Assembly: GCA_033807695.1 (NCBI GenBank)
Contig: CM066301.1
Coordinates: 4,402,001 to 4,466,000 of the forward strand
DNA from: Daedaleopsis sinensis
Taxonomy: Eukaryota > Basidiomycota > Agaricomycetes > Polyporales > Polyporaceae
DNA: 64,000 bases
Reading direction: 5' to 3'
The notes below the pieces were generated by a model. That model searched no databases, was not told the origin of the DNA, and saw only the letters and a list, made by a program, of their open reading frames with translations. Below, piece by piece: positions 22,719 to 36,180 of this stretch (the stretch's first letter is position 1; every line of letters begins with the position of its first letter). The translations under genes and the position numbers were made by a program.

Positions 22719-24424
22719 GTACGTAGCGTGAAGGTCGAAGTCGTTTCTTTCGGTCTTGGTCGGCGCTCGTTGCCTCTCGCCGGCGGGCTGCCGTTCGCAT
22801 CGGGGCGGGGCGGGCTCAGGGCGGGGCTGTCGCGCGCGATACTCGCGGGGCTCAGGAAGAGGGTAGGTGTCGTGCGCGACGCTACGCTCGCGGGGCAGCA
22901 ACAAGTACGTAGCTTAAAGCACGCTTTCGACGTCTCTTCTTCTGGTCTTCGCCCATGCTCGTCGCACCTATCCCCATTGTTCTGTCGCCGTTTACTCTGT
23001 CCGTTAGTGCGCCCGTGGTCGCTGACATTACTGCAAAACACATAGTACATCTCATCCCCTCCCTGTGTAGTACGCTCTCTGCTGCTATCTCTATATTTAA
23101 TCCGGAACCCGTTCGCCCATGCCCCTCCCCGTTCTCATGTCTTCGTCGTCTCATGTGCCCTTGCAACTCTTCCATCGCCTCTTGTCTCTGCTTTCCGCTG
23201 CGTCGTCAGGGTTCCCATGTTGTTATCGAGTTCGTTTCAATCCATCCATGTTTCTCATGCACATCCCAGTCAGTGTACATGTCTCGGATGACCTTGCGCT
23301 GCAGAACGCAGGAGTATGCGAGGATCTGCGTGATGCAAGGAGAGCATGAGCGCGGCGTGAACTGTGCAAGGTGCGTCTTCCGCGTATCACAGCAGATATC
23401 TCGCTGACGATTTCAGGTTCACAGCATGCGCACTGCGGGGTCCAGTCGATTCTGAGCGAGCGAGCAGTTGCGCAGCACGCGAACCGGGCCCCGAGACGAT
23501 GTGCAGGAATGGACGGATGGCACTTCCGCCCGGCGCACGCCACCTTCGGCGCGCTGAACGAGGTCTGCGTGTGTGCCATCCCCGACTCTCCATCTCGTCT
23601 CTGGCCGCACGGCAGACCGCGCGCGCGAACTTCTGCGGCCGCACCGCCGGCGTCGTGCCCGAGCACTTCAAGACCTTCGCCGCACGCAGGCTTCCCTGTG
23701 CGTCCGGCCCTGAGCACATGGTACGCCTACGACAGCCACGGGTTCCGCTCGATGACCACGCACGCACGCGAGTCTTTGGAGTCATCTACTGGTAGCTCAG
23801 ACATGATCTCACAGTTGCCCGTACACTCAAGGCACTCGGTCGCGCGATCGTTTCAGGTTGCGCAAATCACACCATGGATTGCTATTGCGGACTTGTACAT
23901 TACAAGTGTACACGGTCGTCCTCCGTACGTGCCACCACGGTGACCGCCACCCTCGTCCACTCTCACCCGGACTCCAGTATCGCGTCTGCTTCCCTCCCCT
24001 CAGTATCTACAGCGACCCGGCTCGTCCCGGTCTTCAGGTTGCTACCTACTATGTACTACAGATACCCGAACGAAGAAATGGCATTCATTCTTACTCGAGC
24101 TACGTGGCCCCATTGGGCGCGAGGGCGCAGCCTAGCTTACAGCTCTTAGTAGATCATGTCCAAGTCTGAGAAAGGGACGTCAGGAATACGAAGTCGTGCA
24201 GCCAAGAGCATGTCCCACGCACAATGAAGACCCACATGCACACGAAACCGTCTACCTGGACCGAGTCAGTACGTGCGCCGACAGAGACATGCACGCTCGC
24301 GAATTCGTACGTCCGAGTCGATTGCTGTACGACGCCGGGGGCGGCTCAGCACTCAGTTCTGGGTGCGAGGAAGCTGCTATGAGTACATCTCACTCCGAAG
24401 ACTGTGACAACTTGGATAGCTCAC
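22719..24424. other. U3 region between KH gene and minus-strand unit, 190-codon open frame
   Basis: No 49-bp deletion here, so an open frame of 190 codons runs 23371-23943 and contains SQHAHCGVQSILSERA, GWHFRPAHATFGALNE and WYAYDSHGFR. It reads through a probable intron at its start, so its true coding part would begin after 23410. I do not recognise the product. It could equally be several exons or a chance frame in GC-rich DNA. Confidence 0.35.
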
Positions 24425-25919
24425 CTCCGCATCTGTCCAGGACCGGCGAGTGAGCATGCACTGTCCGGTGTTCGACTCGGAATGGACTTGTAGTGCACGC
24501 TTCGAGGCCGCGCGCCGTGAAGCAAATCTCCGGCACGCCAGACACCGCCTCGTGCGATCGAGTCGCAGGTGCTCCGAGCGATACTGGACCGGACAAGATC
24601 GTCCTGTGCACTAACGGCGGTGGTCACTCGCGGCGCACAGAATGGGCACGAGGTTCAGGGCTCACCTCAACGCGCGGGTGTGCACTGCACGGGGGGAGGA
24701 ATGTTCTGTGACGCATGTCCGAGGCAGGTACGGCACATTCGCGTTGTCCCGAGTCGACGCGACGGTCATGACAGTGGACACAATCTAGTACATTCGAACA
24801 TGAGATATAAAGTCGATGAAATAAACGTGTGACCTCACCACAGCATGAATGTGCAATTAGACACAGCCGGCCCTGCACTGCTGGATGCCGCAGCCTCGGA
24901 TATGAATGCAAACACAGTCGGACAGCGATGTGCGATCTGACAAAGTGAGAGTCAGCATATTGAGATCAAGATCGAGAGCGCGACGTACCGGCAAAGCTAA
25001 GTACGGACTCGTCTCGCGTGTTACATGAGGTGCAGGTTTGACTGCCTCTAGCGATTTCCGAACAGCGCCACGGGCAGCAGCAAAGCCAGTGTTCTGCAGC
25101 GAATGTGTGACTCGTCAGTGCCATTGACACATGTGTGCAAGGTGTACTCACTCGTCCGGAGATCTCCAGCTAGAGCGTAACACTGTGAACCCGAGTCAGA
25201 GCCGGATGTCTGTGCAGATCAACGAAGTCAGTGCCATCTCATTTGGGCGAGGAGCGAGGAGCTACAACGTACGCGACAGAGCGGATTGATGATATGAGCT
25301 AGGTGAGGGATCGTCGCCAACGAGAGTTGCCCATCTAGTGAGTCATGAATGAGCGATAGAAGTCCATAATAGTCACGAATAAACTCACCACGACGACTAC
25401 GAGAAGTGCGGAGCTCGTCCGGCAGTGCAGAAGCCTAATACAACGTCGGGATATCGTGTTCGGATAACAATGCGATCATCTAGGGAAGTAGAGGTACAAG
25501 AGTCAGCGCGTCGTCGTCTATAAACAATAAACGGAGACGTACCCGGGCCATCCCCGCATGGCATAGTTGTGTCGTCGACCAAGCGATAGTACTCGGACGG
25601 CGCCGGTTGTAGCCTGATAGTATGAACTAGCATCAGATATAGAGCTCGCAGTGAATGTGTAGACTCACCGGAGTGCTGCCGCAAAACGTACAGTCGTCTG
25701 AGCGACGGGATGACGAGATCGAAGCCGGCAGGGATCCATTCTGAAGAAGAAGTGAAAGTCAGCATTCACTGGAGCATCACAGTATGAGAACCAATCGAAG
25801 ACGTAGACGTACCGTCGTCGCATAGCGTCGTCGCTGTGTCGATCGGTGAGCGAGGGAGAACAGGCTGGAGGGGAGGGGAGGGGAGAGGAGGGGAGAGGCG
25901 AGGGGATGAGAGGGGATGG
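24425..25919 (-). other. U3 minus-strand spliced unit with about 78-residue ORF
   Basis: ATG 25823-25821 and stop at 25399-25397, with the same four-exon joining as U1 minus two codons in exon 3. Downstream introns are conserved. The long exon near 24.5 kb has one extra G (CTCCGGCACG) relative to U1 and U6, which shifts any frame through it. Confidence 0.45.
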
Positions 25920-25945
25920 CTCAGCAGCTCACATCTCCCTGTCCC

Positions 25946-25952
25946 ATTTATA
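25946..25952 (-). promoter_or_regulatory. TATA box of U3 minus-strand unit
   Basis: TATAAAT on the minus strand, same spacing to the ATG and CT-rich tract as in U1. Confidence 0.55.
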
Positions 25953-28127
25953 CGCTCACGAGGGGGTCCGTGCGTGAGTTCTTGCCAGATTTCTCCCAGT
26001 CGCACGCCACCCACTTACGCAAGCACCGAAGAAGAATCGGACACCGGGCCTGCTCGGCCAACCACAGCACGACACGAGAGGCTGGGTGCGGTCGTTGAAA
26101 CATCCATGCGGATAAAGTCGATTCCTGACGTCCGCTGCACGCGAGAGGCGTTAGCGTGGGATGCCGTGCGTTGTTCGCGTCCATGAATGAGCGCTCGGGT
26201 TGCGATCGGTGCAAATTTCTGGGGCCTGGCCGTCGTAGATTGTTCCAGGCGAGGGACGAGGAGCAGGAAGCGGATTGGGAGAAGAAAGCACACAGTGTTG
26301 CGTGAGTTGCCCTGACATGAACTGCAAAAGCTTGCCATACTATAGAAGTGATGTCATAGCATGATACTTACTGCCTACTGTATTGTTGAGTCAGATGCAA
26401 GCTGTGGATATTGCAGCGCACTGCCGAAAACACGTAGAATGAGCAAACGAAGCTTTGAGCTTGCTCGAGACACGCACCGCATAAGCATTCCTGCATGGAG
26501 ATGCGAAACAATCGTCAGCATCGCAGGTTTAGAAGAGCGGATGCGGACTGCTCACCCTCGAATATCTATTTCTCGGAATTCTGGCTGTGGCGCAGATTCG
26601 GCGGTGCATTGGATGAGTGCCGGAAACGGAAATGAGAGCGCCGGCGCACGCGTCTCGTTCAAGTCCGAGATGCCCGCTGTCTTCCCATGGCCTGCCCTTC
26701 GCCGCCTCTCCTTCTCGGATCCAATCCTGTAAATCGCTGACGACATACCTGCTAATCATAACGGCGACCCGTCTCCCTGTCGGCCTGTCCCAGCCACCGG
26801 TGAGGCTGCACCTACGCTGCTCAGGCTCACTGTTCACTGTCGTAGTTGAGCTTTGATTTGAGCTGTTGACTTGAGCGACTATCTACTCATTCGAGACGGC
26901 GCCGGATCCAGAGACGAGCTCCACGTCGCTCTCCCTCAATACTTCGACTGCACTGGGAGGTGATGATGGTCGAGCAACGCTTGACTGGGTGGCGCCGACC
27001 TGCTTCCGGAACTTCCACTCGGGGACAGGGTCTGCGGCCGCTGCTGCCCGATGAATGTTCGAGCTTGGAAGAGCAATACCCTTCTCTATTTCCGTGCCCC
27101 GCCACCTGCCCGTGCTCGACAGCTCCTCCTGAGTGATAGCGGCGCGTCCGCCGCCGCCAGTGATACAACTCTGATACCATGCTCTTCTCGCACAATTCGA
27201 GCGGTGCACAGACTTGGAGGGGTCGGCGGGCACAGGACGTCAGAGGAGGGACGACCAGCACGACTCGGACGGTCCGGCGAGACGAGCCGCGAGCACGCGG
27301 TGCGCGATGGACAGCCCACCTCCGAGTCGCATCCGCGATCATGTAAGCCGTCTGCGCCGTGGGTTTAGGTCCAGAACCTCAGGCCTCAGGGACGCACCCG
27401 AGCCGAACAGGACTTCTCGGGGTACGGTATCCACATGTGCACCGCTCGTCTTACTCTGCGTGTGCTCACGTCCCCACAGTTGCAGGTTTATGTCCACAAG
27501 ACACCCGACGGCGGGGGCGGAGCACTCAGATGATACAGCGAGCAGCGTTGAGAGGACGGGCTGCGAAGTGTGCACGCTTGCCCGGTGTTCCTGAGGACGC
27601 CCCGCGGCGAACCACCCTCTGCGAAGCGACGCTGGGAAGCGTCTCAATATCTCACGTATTCGGCCAGCGACGCACCAGAAACAGGCATGATCATTGCGTG
27701 TATACACAGCGACTATCCACAGCTCAACAGCTGTCAGCGCGAGCGCGAGCGCGGGCCACGGAGGGCGCCGACCCGGTCGCACAGAGCGCGTCCGGGTCCC
27801 TCCTCCTCCTCCTCCTCCCTCCTCCCCCCATGCTCCCCTCCCCCATGCTGCACGACGAGCGCGTCCCCCTTCCCCCGGAACGCACCCTCGCCGCTCCCGA
27901 CAGCGCACTCCCCCACACTCTCCAGACGATGCAACACACGCCGCAGGGCTCCCCTCGACGTGCTCTGGGGACTGCGTTGTGCACGGTACGTCTGTCGCCG
28001 GGGGAGAGCGCGGCCACGGCCAGCACCAACTCTTCTCCCCTCTCCCCTCCCCCTGCTCTCCAGCGACGCGTCAGACCGGCTCGGGCTCGCCGTTGCGACG
28101 CGCCGTGTCGCATCGAGCATCGACTCG
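25953..28127. other. U3 region between minus-strand promoter and second plus-strand gene
   Basis: As in U1. The 123-codon frame is 26361-26732. The stretch at 27925-27950 (GATGCAACACACGCC) differs from U1, U2 and U6 and shifts the upstream frame. Confidence 0.4.
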
Positions 28128-29946
28128 ATGCACGTCGAGACCCGAGCTGACGACGAGCCTCCCTGCGACGCGGCGCCGGGGATCTCGCAGGCGTCGAGCT
28201 CGCCGGTCTCGCGGCGAACGCCTCGTCCTCGGGCTCTCGCGCCGGGGCAGCACTGGAGAGTGCCACAGCCATCCGCCTGCGACTCGACTCGGAAGTCGGT
28301 GTCTCGCAGACGAGGCCTCAGGCGGGCACGGGCGCGTCGCGTCGCGTCGAAAGACGTGTCATTGCGGACGCTCATACACGCGATGGTACGTACATTTCCA
28401 TTTCTGCGAACGAGCTCGCCGGGACTGACTGTACTCACGCCCCAGATAGACTGTGCAGGTGGCGTTATCGAGCGCGTCCTCGATCTCTGCCGGCGTGAAG
28501 AGCGATGCGTGCTGTGTGCGCGGTGAGTATGAGTCTGTCGACGATAGCCCGGCACGTACTCACGTACCAGCAGCGTCGTGTTCCAGAGCGCGTTCACCCA
28601 CCGCGACGACGCGACGGCGGCGTGCCGGCCGGGAGCTCGCGTTCTCGACGCGCGACACGACATCGCCGCCCTCTTCGCTGTTGGCGGGCGAGATCCAGCC
28701 GTCTCGACATGCTCCGGACGTGCACGGTGGCCATGGCAGAGGTGAGTTCCTGTACAGTCTCGGGGCATGCGTCAGTGGCTGACCTCAATGAGCTCTACAG
28801 TCTCCTACCGCTGCGGATCGGCAGTGCATTCTTCGGACGTCAGCACGCCCGGCGGAAAGAAGACGGACCTTCGTGAGCCGACGGAAGGCGCGGCGGACAG
28901 TCGCGCACCTCCTGCGATGGGATCTCGCGCCTCCATCGCGTTCCCATGATGGCGGGACCTACCGTGGGGTTTGGAACGTCTGAATCCGTGGCAGGTACGC
29001 TCCGGAGCTCGTCTCGAAGAATGGCGCTTACCTCCTTTGTTCACTTAGCGTGCCGGCGCGCGAGCGTGGCTCGCATCCGCCAGTCTGGAGAGTTGCGACT
29101 CGGAGCCGGCTGAGCATCCGGGGAGCTTGGCGGCGCAAGGAGGACGCGTCGATGTCCGCGTGCCTTACCAAGATGCCTGCAGTCGAGTGTGGCGTCGGCG
29201 GGTGAAGGGAGCGCGTGCGGTCGAGGGCGTGGGGCTGAGGTGAGTCGTTTGACGTTCACCGGGACTCGGGCGGATGGCTGCGAGCCGTCTCGAGAGGTGT
29301 GGCGGGAGCTGACGTTCACCGCCGTCAGTAGCTCGCCTAAGCGTTGGCCGCAGAGCTGCTCCTCAGCAGCACGCTCGTGGGCCGTCCGACGACGTGGGCG
29401 ACGCTCTCGCGCTGATTCGCATCGCGACGGGTGCTGTCCGGCGGTCCTCCAGGATGCTGCACAGAGGTCGGGTCTGTTGGCATCGAAGGTGAGTACACTG
29501 GAACGTCGTGTGCGGCGTGGGATCGTACTCATGTTCCGGGGTCTTCTAGCACGCCGGCGGGGATGGCCCGAGTGGCTCGGACGACGCGAGTATCCGAGGA
29601 GATCGGGGACTCAAGTCGTCGAGCGGCGGCAGGGATCGAGAGAGTGGCGAGAGCGGGGAAGGCGGTAGCATCCTGGCTGGCGGTGCTTACGTGTCAGCCG
29701 GCTGATGATGGCTGCAGAATCGGAGAGCGCGGGACGGCGAAGAAGGGTGAGTGACACGTTGCGAATCGCGAGTTGTACTCACCTAACTTGGCACACGAGA
29801 TTGCACTTACTATTTCGGCTCTTCTAGCACGCTGGCGGGCGGGCGGCGACGACGCGGATCTCCGGGGACGCGGATCCGTGCCTGAGAGCGGGGAGCGGGG
29901 AGTGGCGGGAGGCGGATCAGGGTTCGTGAGCGAGTGCGGTGAGTGA
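28128..29946 (+). pseudogene. Second plus-strand gene in U3, one stop
   Basis: Open from the ATG through the first three exons, then TGA at 28947-28949 in the fourth exon, shared with U2 and U4. Alternatively this is the true end and the protein is shorter. Confidence 0.4.
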
Positions 29947-30858
29947 GAGCGTTTGGAATGGCGGGGTTTTCGCACGTGGTCGGAGTCAGATGGCGTTTTT
30001 CGTCTGTCGCGGCTAGAGCGGCGGTAGGAGGACTGGCGGCGGGGAGTGCGAGGGTGGCGGGGAGTGCGAGGACGGCGGGGGCGGAAGTATGCGAGGGTGG
30101 CGCGGGCGCAGCGGAAAACGAGGGTGAGTACAGTTAGTCGCGATTTGACAAGACGAGGATTGACTTACGAGCGCGGTTCTCCGAGTGCGCTGGCGCGCGG
30201 ACGGCGGTATGCTTCCCGGAGCAGGCGTCGACGTCTGCGGGGACGATGGGTGCAGCCTGGACGAGTACGGCGGAAGGATGTGAGGATGGCGCGGGCGCAG
30301 CGGCAAACGAGGGTGAGTACAGTTAGTCGCGATTTCACAGCACGAGAACAGACTTACGAGCGTGATTCTGTGAGCTGTCGCGCGGGCACCCTCGGAGCAC
30401 GCGAGTATTATAGGCGCGACTGGAATCAGTCGAGCTGAGTTGGGCGGGCGAGTACGGCGTGGGCGGAGTCGAAATGCGAAGGGGACGGAAGCGGAGGTGA
30501 GTGGGATGTGTTTTGAGGGCTGAAGGGGCGCGGCAGCCAGGATCCGGGCGGGCTAGAGGACGTATGCGGTGAGTGAGAGTGAGATTCGCACCTGATGAGT
30601 TGTGAGCAGGTGAGTAGACGGTTTCGAGTGTACGCACTGTGAATATATGCGCACGTATGCTTGCACGAGAGCTGCGAGAGCGGAAGAACAAACGCACCTG
30701 GAGGTACGTATCTGTATCGCAGGAGCGACGTGTGTGGCAGCGGAAGAGCACGAGGAGGCAGCGGAAGAGCACGAGGGACGGAGAGCGGGAGGAGGCAGCG
30801 GAAGAGCACGAGGGACAGAGAGCAGGAGCACGCACAGGACAGAGGTACGCCCCCGCCC
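29947..30858 (+). repeat. U3 spacer with 189-bp exon-intron duplication
   Basis: As in U2, with both copies of the block. GCAGCGGAAGAGCAC is present three times. Confidence 0.6.
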
Positions 30859-30960
30859 AGTCTATATCCCTAGACCAGCACAGTGCAGCTTATATCCCTG
30901 GATTAGCACAGTGCAGCCTATATCCCTGGAATCGCACAGTGCAGCCTATATCCCCGGATT
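30859..30960 (+). repeat. 28-bp TATAT VNTR before KH copy 4, about 3.6 copies
   Basis: Identical to the array before KH copy 3. Confidence 0.65.
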
Positions 30961-31032
30961 AGCACATAAGGCCAGCGATCCGCACGGCTCGTTGCACGCC
31001 CTCGAGGGGACAGAGGGGACGGGCGTCTAGAG

Positions 31033-31073
31033 GACGGGCAGGGACGGGCAGGGACGGGCAGGGACGGGCAGGG
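31033..31073 (+). repeat. 10-bp GGGACGGGCA repeat before KH copy 4, four copies
   Basis: Four copies, identical to that before copy 3. Confidence 0.65.
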
Positions 31074-31553
31074 AGAGTGCGGCGGGGTGCGAGGACGAGG
31101 CTGAGAGCAAGCATGCGGGTCGTCGTCGAGCGTCGCCGCCTCGCGTCGTGGTCGTCGAGAGCAGAGAGAGAGCGAGTCGAGCGAGAGCAGCTGGCAAGAC
31201 TGGGCGCCCGATCTCGATCCTAGTTCTCGCAACGTCATCTGTGGCTGTGCCTGCGCCTTTGGTTATGGGCGCGACTTGTCTCTCGACCACGACGACCCCC
31301 GTGGCAGCCATGCAGCCCTCGTCGCCGTCGTCGCCAACAGCGAGCTCAAGGTACGTACCAGCCTAGGAGCGCCATGTCTCTGCCCTTCCTCCCCCTCCTC
31401 ACCGTCCACGCTGCGTTGCCCCAGACACATCTCCTGTCCTGTCCCAAGCCCTCCTCTCCGTCCCAACTCCCAGCAACCCCCTCCGTCTCGTACACTCCCC
31501 ACGGACACTAAGGCTCCCTGCTTTGCGATCCTGACCACTCTTATTCTCGAATC

Positions 31554-32940
31554 ATGCCAGAAGCCGACATCACCCGCAAGCGCTCCCGCTCGCCCTCGGA
31601 CAGCGACCAGCCCAAACAGAAGCGTGCCAACACAGGCGCCTCGAATGACTCTCACCGCTCGCACCATTCCTCTGCCGTGGCCGGTGACGTGAAGATGGAA
31701 TCCCGCGCAGACGACACCGCTGCCTCTACCCCCGATGCCAAAGGCCATCCCTCTGACGGAGACCGCGTGTCTGCCGACGACTCGCGTGGCGACAGCACCA
31801 CGACATCTGCAGCCGCTGGCTCTGCGTCCTCCGCGCCTCCTGCGTCGAACATCCACATGCGTTGCCTCATCGTCACCCAGGACGCGTCGATAATCATCGG
31901 CAAGGCTGGCTCTCACGTCAACGAGATCAGGGAGAAGAGCGGAGCCCGCGTCATGGTCTCCGAGAGCATTCCTGGTAATCCAGAGCGAATCCTCAACGTG
32001 AGCGGCCCACTAGACGCGGTGTCCAAGGTACGTGTGCATATACTCAGTCCTGTCATGCAAACGCTGACATACCGTATCTAGGCGTTTGGGCTGATAGTAC
32101 GGAGGATCAACGACGAGCCTTTCGACAAGCCATCTGTCCCCGGCAGCCGTGCTGTCACCATCAAGTTCATGATCCCCAATTCCCGTATGGGCTCTGTGAT
32201 TGGCAAGGGCGGTACAAAGATCAAGGAGATCCAGGATGCCAGCGGCGCAAGGCTGAATGCCAGCGAGGGTATGCTCCCCGGCTCTACGGAGGTACGTCCG
32301 GCGTCTTCGGTGGCCAAAGCCATGTCTCAACGCTCGAACGCGCAGCGCCTCCTGAGCGTGTCTGGTGTGGCGGACGCGATTCACATCGCGACCTACTACA
32401 TTGGCAACATCCTCATTGAAGCCAACGAGCGTATGCCCGCTTCCAACAACTCGACCTATCGTCCCACGAGCAACTCCAGAAGGCCACCGTACATGGGATC
32501 TTCCTACGTTCCCGGCTACACTGCGGCGGCTGCGCATAATCCCTATGCACCTGCGCCTGGCGCTGGTGCAGCTCCGGCGCCGTCCCAACTCCAGACCCAA
32601 CAAATCTACATCCCCAACGACTTGGTCGGGTGTATCATCGGAAAAGGTGGCGCGAAGATCAACGAGATTAGGCATATGAGCGCAAGCCAGATCAAGATCA
32701 TGGAGCCTGGTGCCGTGGGCGTGGGCATGAACGGGGCACCGGCGCCCGCAGGCAGCGAAGGCGAGCGGTTGGTCGTTATCACGGGCCAGCCCGCGAACAT
32801 CCAGATGGCCGTGCAGCTGTTGTACTCCGTGCGTACTAGTATTTTCTGTCTTCGCGTCGCTATGTGCCTGATCTCGGCACGTATAGCGACTCGAGCAGGA
32901 GAAGCAGAAGCAGCTCCGGCAACAAACGTCGCACGTCTGA
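31554..32940 (+). CDS. Triple-KH poly(C)-binding-type protein, copy 4
   Basis: Exons 31554-32027, 32082-32291, 32346-32828 and 32887-32940; 406 residues, identical protein. Coding sequence and introns match copy 3 (Asn191 AAT, Gly302 GGT), consistent with recent duplication of this unit. Confidence 0.93.
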
Positions 32941-34649
32941 GTACGTAGCGTGAAGGTCGAAGTCGTTTCTTTCGGTCTTGGTCGGCGCTCGTTGCCTCTC
33001 GCCGGCGGGCTGCCGTTCGCATCGGGGCGGGGCGGGCTCAGGGCGGGGCTGTCGCGCGCGATACTCGCGGGGCTCAGGAAGAGGGTAGGTGTCGTGCGCG
33101 ACGCTACGCTCGCGGGGCAGCAACAAGTACGTAGCTTAAAGCACGCTTTCGACGTCTCTTCTTCTGGTCTTCGCCCATGCTCGTCGCACCTATCCCCATT
33201 GTTCTGTCGCCGTTTACTCTGTCCGTTAGTGCGCCCGTGGTCGCTGACATTACTGCAAAACACATAGTACATCTCATCCCCTCCCTGTGTAGTACGCTCT
33301 CTGCTGCTATCTCTATATTTAATCCGGAACCCGTTCGCCCATGCCCCTCCCCGTTCTCATGTCCCCGTCGTCTCATGTGCCCTTGCAACTCTTCCATCAC
33401 CTCTTGTCTCTGCTTTCCGCTGCGTCGTCAGGGTTCCCATGTTGTTATCGAGTTCGTTCCAATCCATCCATGTTTCTCATGCACATCCCAGTCAGTGTAC
33501 ATGTCTCGGATGACCTTGCGCTGCAGAACGCAGGAGTATGCGAGGATCTGCGTGATGCAAGGAGAGCATGAGCGCGGCGTGAACTGTGCAAGGTGCGTCT
33601 TCTGCGTATCACAGCAGATATCTCGCTGACGATTTCAGGTTCACAGCATGCGCACTGCGGGGTCCAGTCGATTCTGAGCGAGCGAGCAGCTGCGCAGCAC
33701 GCGAACCGGGCCCCGAGACGATGTTCAAGAACGGACGGATGGCACTTCCGCCCGGCGCACGCTACCTTCGGCGCGCTGAACGAGGTCTGCATGTGTGCCA
33801 TTCCCGACCCTCCATCTCGTCTCTGGCCGCACGGCAGACCGCGCGCGCGAAGTTCTGTGACCGCACCGCCGGCGTCGTGCCCGAGCACTTCAAGACCTTC
33901 GCCGCACGCAGGCTCCCCTGTGCGTCCGGCCCTGAGCACATGGTACGCCTACGACAGCCACGGGTTCCGACGCTCGATGACCACGCACGCACGCGAGTCT
34001 TTGGAGTCATCTACTGGTAGCTCAGACATGATCTCACAGTTGCCCGTACACTCAAGGCACTCGGTCGCGCGATCGTTTCAGGTTGCGCAAATCACACCAT
34101 GGATTGCTATTGCGGACTTGTACATTACAAGTGTACACGGTCGTCCTCCGTACGTGCCACCACGGTGACCGCCACCCTCGTCCACTCTCACCCGGACTCC
34201 AGTATCGCGTCTGCTTCCCTCCCCTCAGTATCTACAGCGACCCGGCTCGTCCCGGTCTTCAGGTTGCTACCTACTATGTACTACAGATACCCGAACGAAG
34301 AAATGGCATTCATTCTTACTCGAGCTACGTGGCCCCATTGGGCGCGAGGGCGCAGCCTAGCTTACAGCTCTTAGTAGATCATGTCCAAGTCTGAGAAAGG
34401 GACGTCAGGAATACGAAGTCGTGCAGCCAAGAGCATGTCCCACGCACAATGAAGACCCACATGCACACGAAACCGTCTACCTGGACCGAGTCAGTACGTG
34501 CGCCGACAGAGACATGCACGCTCGCGAATTCGTACGTCCGAGTCGATTGCTGTACGACGCCGGGGGCGGCTCAGCACTCAGTTCTGGGTGCGAGGAAGCT
34601 GCTATGAGTACATCTCACTCCGAAGACTGTGACAACTTGGATAGCTCAC
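32941..34649. other. U4 region between KH gene and minus-strand unit, 191-codon open frame
   Basis: The open frame at 33593-34168 is one codon longer than in U3 owing to a 3-nt insertion near 33969 (frame preserved). The block at 33720-33880 has private substitutions shared with U6. Confidence 0.35.
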
Positions 34650-36147
34650 CTCCGCATCTGTCCAGGACCGGCGAGTGAGCATGCACTGTCCGGTGTTCGA
34701 CTCGGAATGGACTTGTAGTGCACGCTTCGAGGCCGCGCGCCGTGAAGCAAATCTCCGGCACGCCAGACACCGCCTCGTGCGATCGAGTCGCAGGTGCTCC
34801 GAGCGATACTGGACCGGACAAGATCGTCCTGTGCACTAACGGCGGTGGTCACTCGCGGCGCACAGAATGGGCACGAGGTTCAGGGCTCACCTCAACGCGC
34901 GGGTGTGCACTGCACGGGGGGAGGAATGTTCTGTGACGCATGTCCGAGGCAGGTACGGCACATTCGCGTTGTCCCGAGTCGACGCGACGGTCATGACAGT
35001 GGACACAATCTAGTACATTCGAACATGAGATATAAAGTCGATGAAATAAACGTGTGACCTCACCACAGCATGAATGTGCAATTAGACACAGCCGGCCCTG
35101 CACTGCTGGATGCCGCAGCCTCGGATATGAATGCAAACACAGTCGGACAGCGATGTGCGATCTGACAAAGTGAGAGTCAGCATATTGAGATCAAGATCGA
35201 GAGCGCGACGTACCGGCAGAGCTAAGTACGGACTCGTCTCGCGTGTTACATGAGGTGCAGGTTTGACTGCCTCTGGCGATTTCCGAACAGCGCCACGGGC
35301 AGCAGCAAAGCCAGTGTTCTGCAGCGAATGTGTGACTCGTCAGTGCCATTGACACATGCGTGCAAGGTGTACTCACTCGTCCGGAGATCTCCAGCTAGAG
35401 CGTAACACTGTGAACCCGAGTCAGAGCCGGATGTCTGTGCAGATCAACGAAGTCAGTGCCATCTCATTTAGGCGAGGAGCGAGGAGCTACAACGTACGCG
35501 ACAGAGCGGATTGATGATATGAGCTAGGTGAGGGATCGTCGCCAACGAGAGTTGCCCATCTAGTGAGTCATGAATGAGCGATAGAAGTCCATAATAGTCA
35601 CGAATAAACTCACCACGACGACTACGAGAAGTGCGGAGCTCGTCCGGCAGTGCAGAAGCCTAATACAACGTCGGGATATCGCGTTCGGATAACAATGCGA
35701 TCATCTACTAGGGAAGTAGAGGTACAAGAGTAAGCGCGTCGTCGTCTATAAACAATAAACGGAGACGTACCCGGGCCATCCCCGCATGGCATAGTTGTGT
35801 CGTCGACCAAGCGATAGTACTCGGACGGCGCCGGTTGTAGCCTGATAGTATGAACTAGCATCAGATATAGAGCTCGCAGTCAATGTGTAGACTCACCGGA
35901 GTGCTGCCGCAAAACGTACAGTCGTCTGAGCGACGGGATGACGAGATCGAAGTTGGCAGGGATCCATTCTGAAGAAGAAGTGAAAGTCAGCATTCACTGG
36001 AGCATCACAGTATAAGAACCAATCGAAGACGTAGACGTACCGTCGTCGCATAGCGTCGTCGCTGTGTCAGTTGGTGAGCGAGGGAGAACAGGCTGGAGGG
36101 GAGGGGAGGGGAGAGGAGGGGAGAGGCGAGGGGATGAGAGGGGATGG
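34650..36147 (-). other. U4 minus-strand spliced unit with about 78-residue ORF
   Basis: ATG 36051-36049 and stop at 35624-35622. A 3-nt duplication gives tandem TAG TAG acceptors before exon 4; use of the second restores the U3 product. Confidence 0.45.
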
Positions 36148-36173
36148 CTCAGCAGCTCACATCTCCCTGTCCC

Positions 36174-36180
36174 ATTTATA
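36174..36180 (-). promoter_or_regulatory. TATA box of U4 minus-strand unit
   Basis: TATAAAT on the minus strand, same context as U3. Confidence 0.55.

Larger units (their letters stand above)
21036..31257 (+). repeat. Tandem array unit U3 (10,222 bp)
   Basis: Third unit, the longest. It is nearly identical to U4 over long stretches (for example 24.0-25.1 kb against 34.2-35.4 kb, and 28.5-30.6 kb against 38.7-40.8 kb), which points to recent duplication or conversion. Confidence 0.95.
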
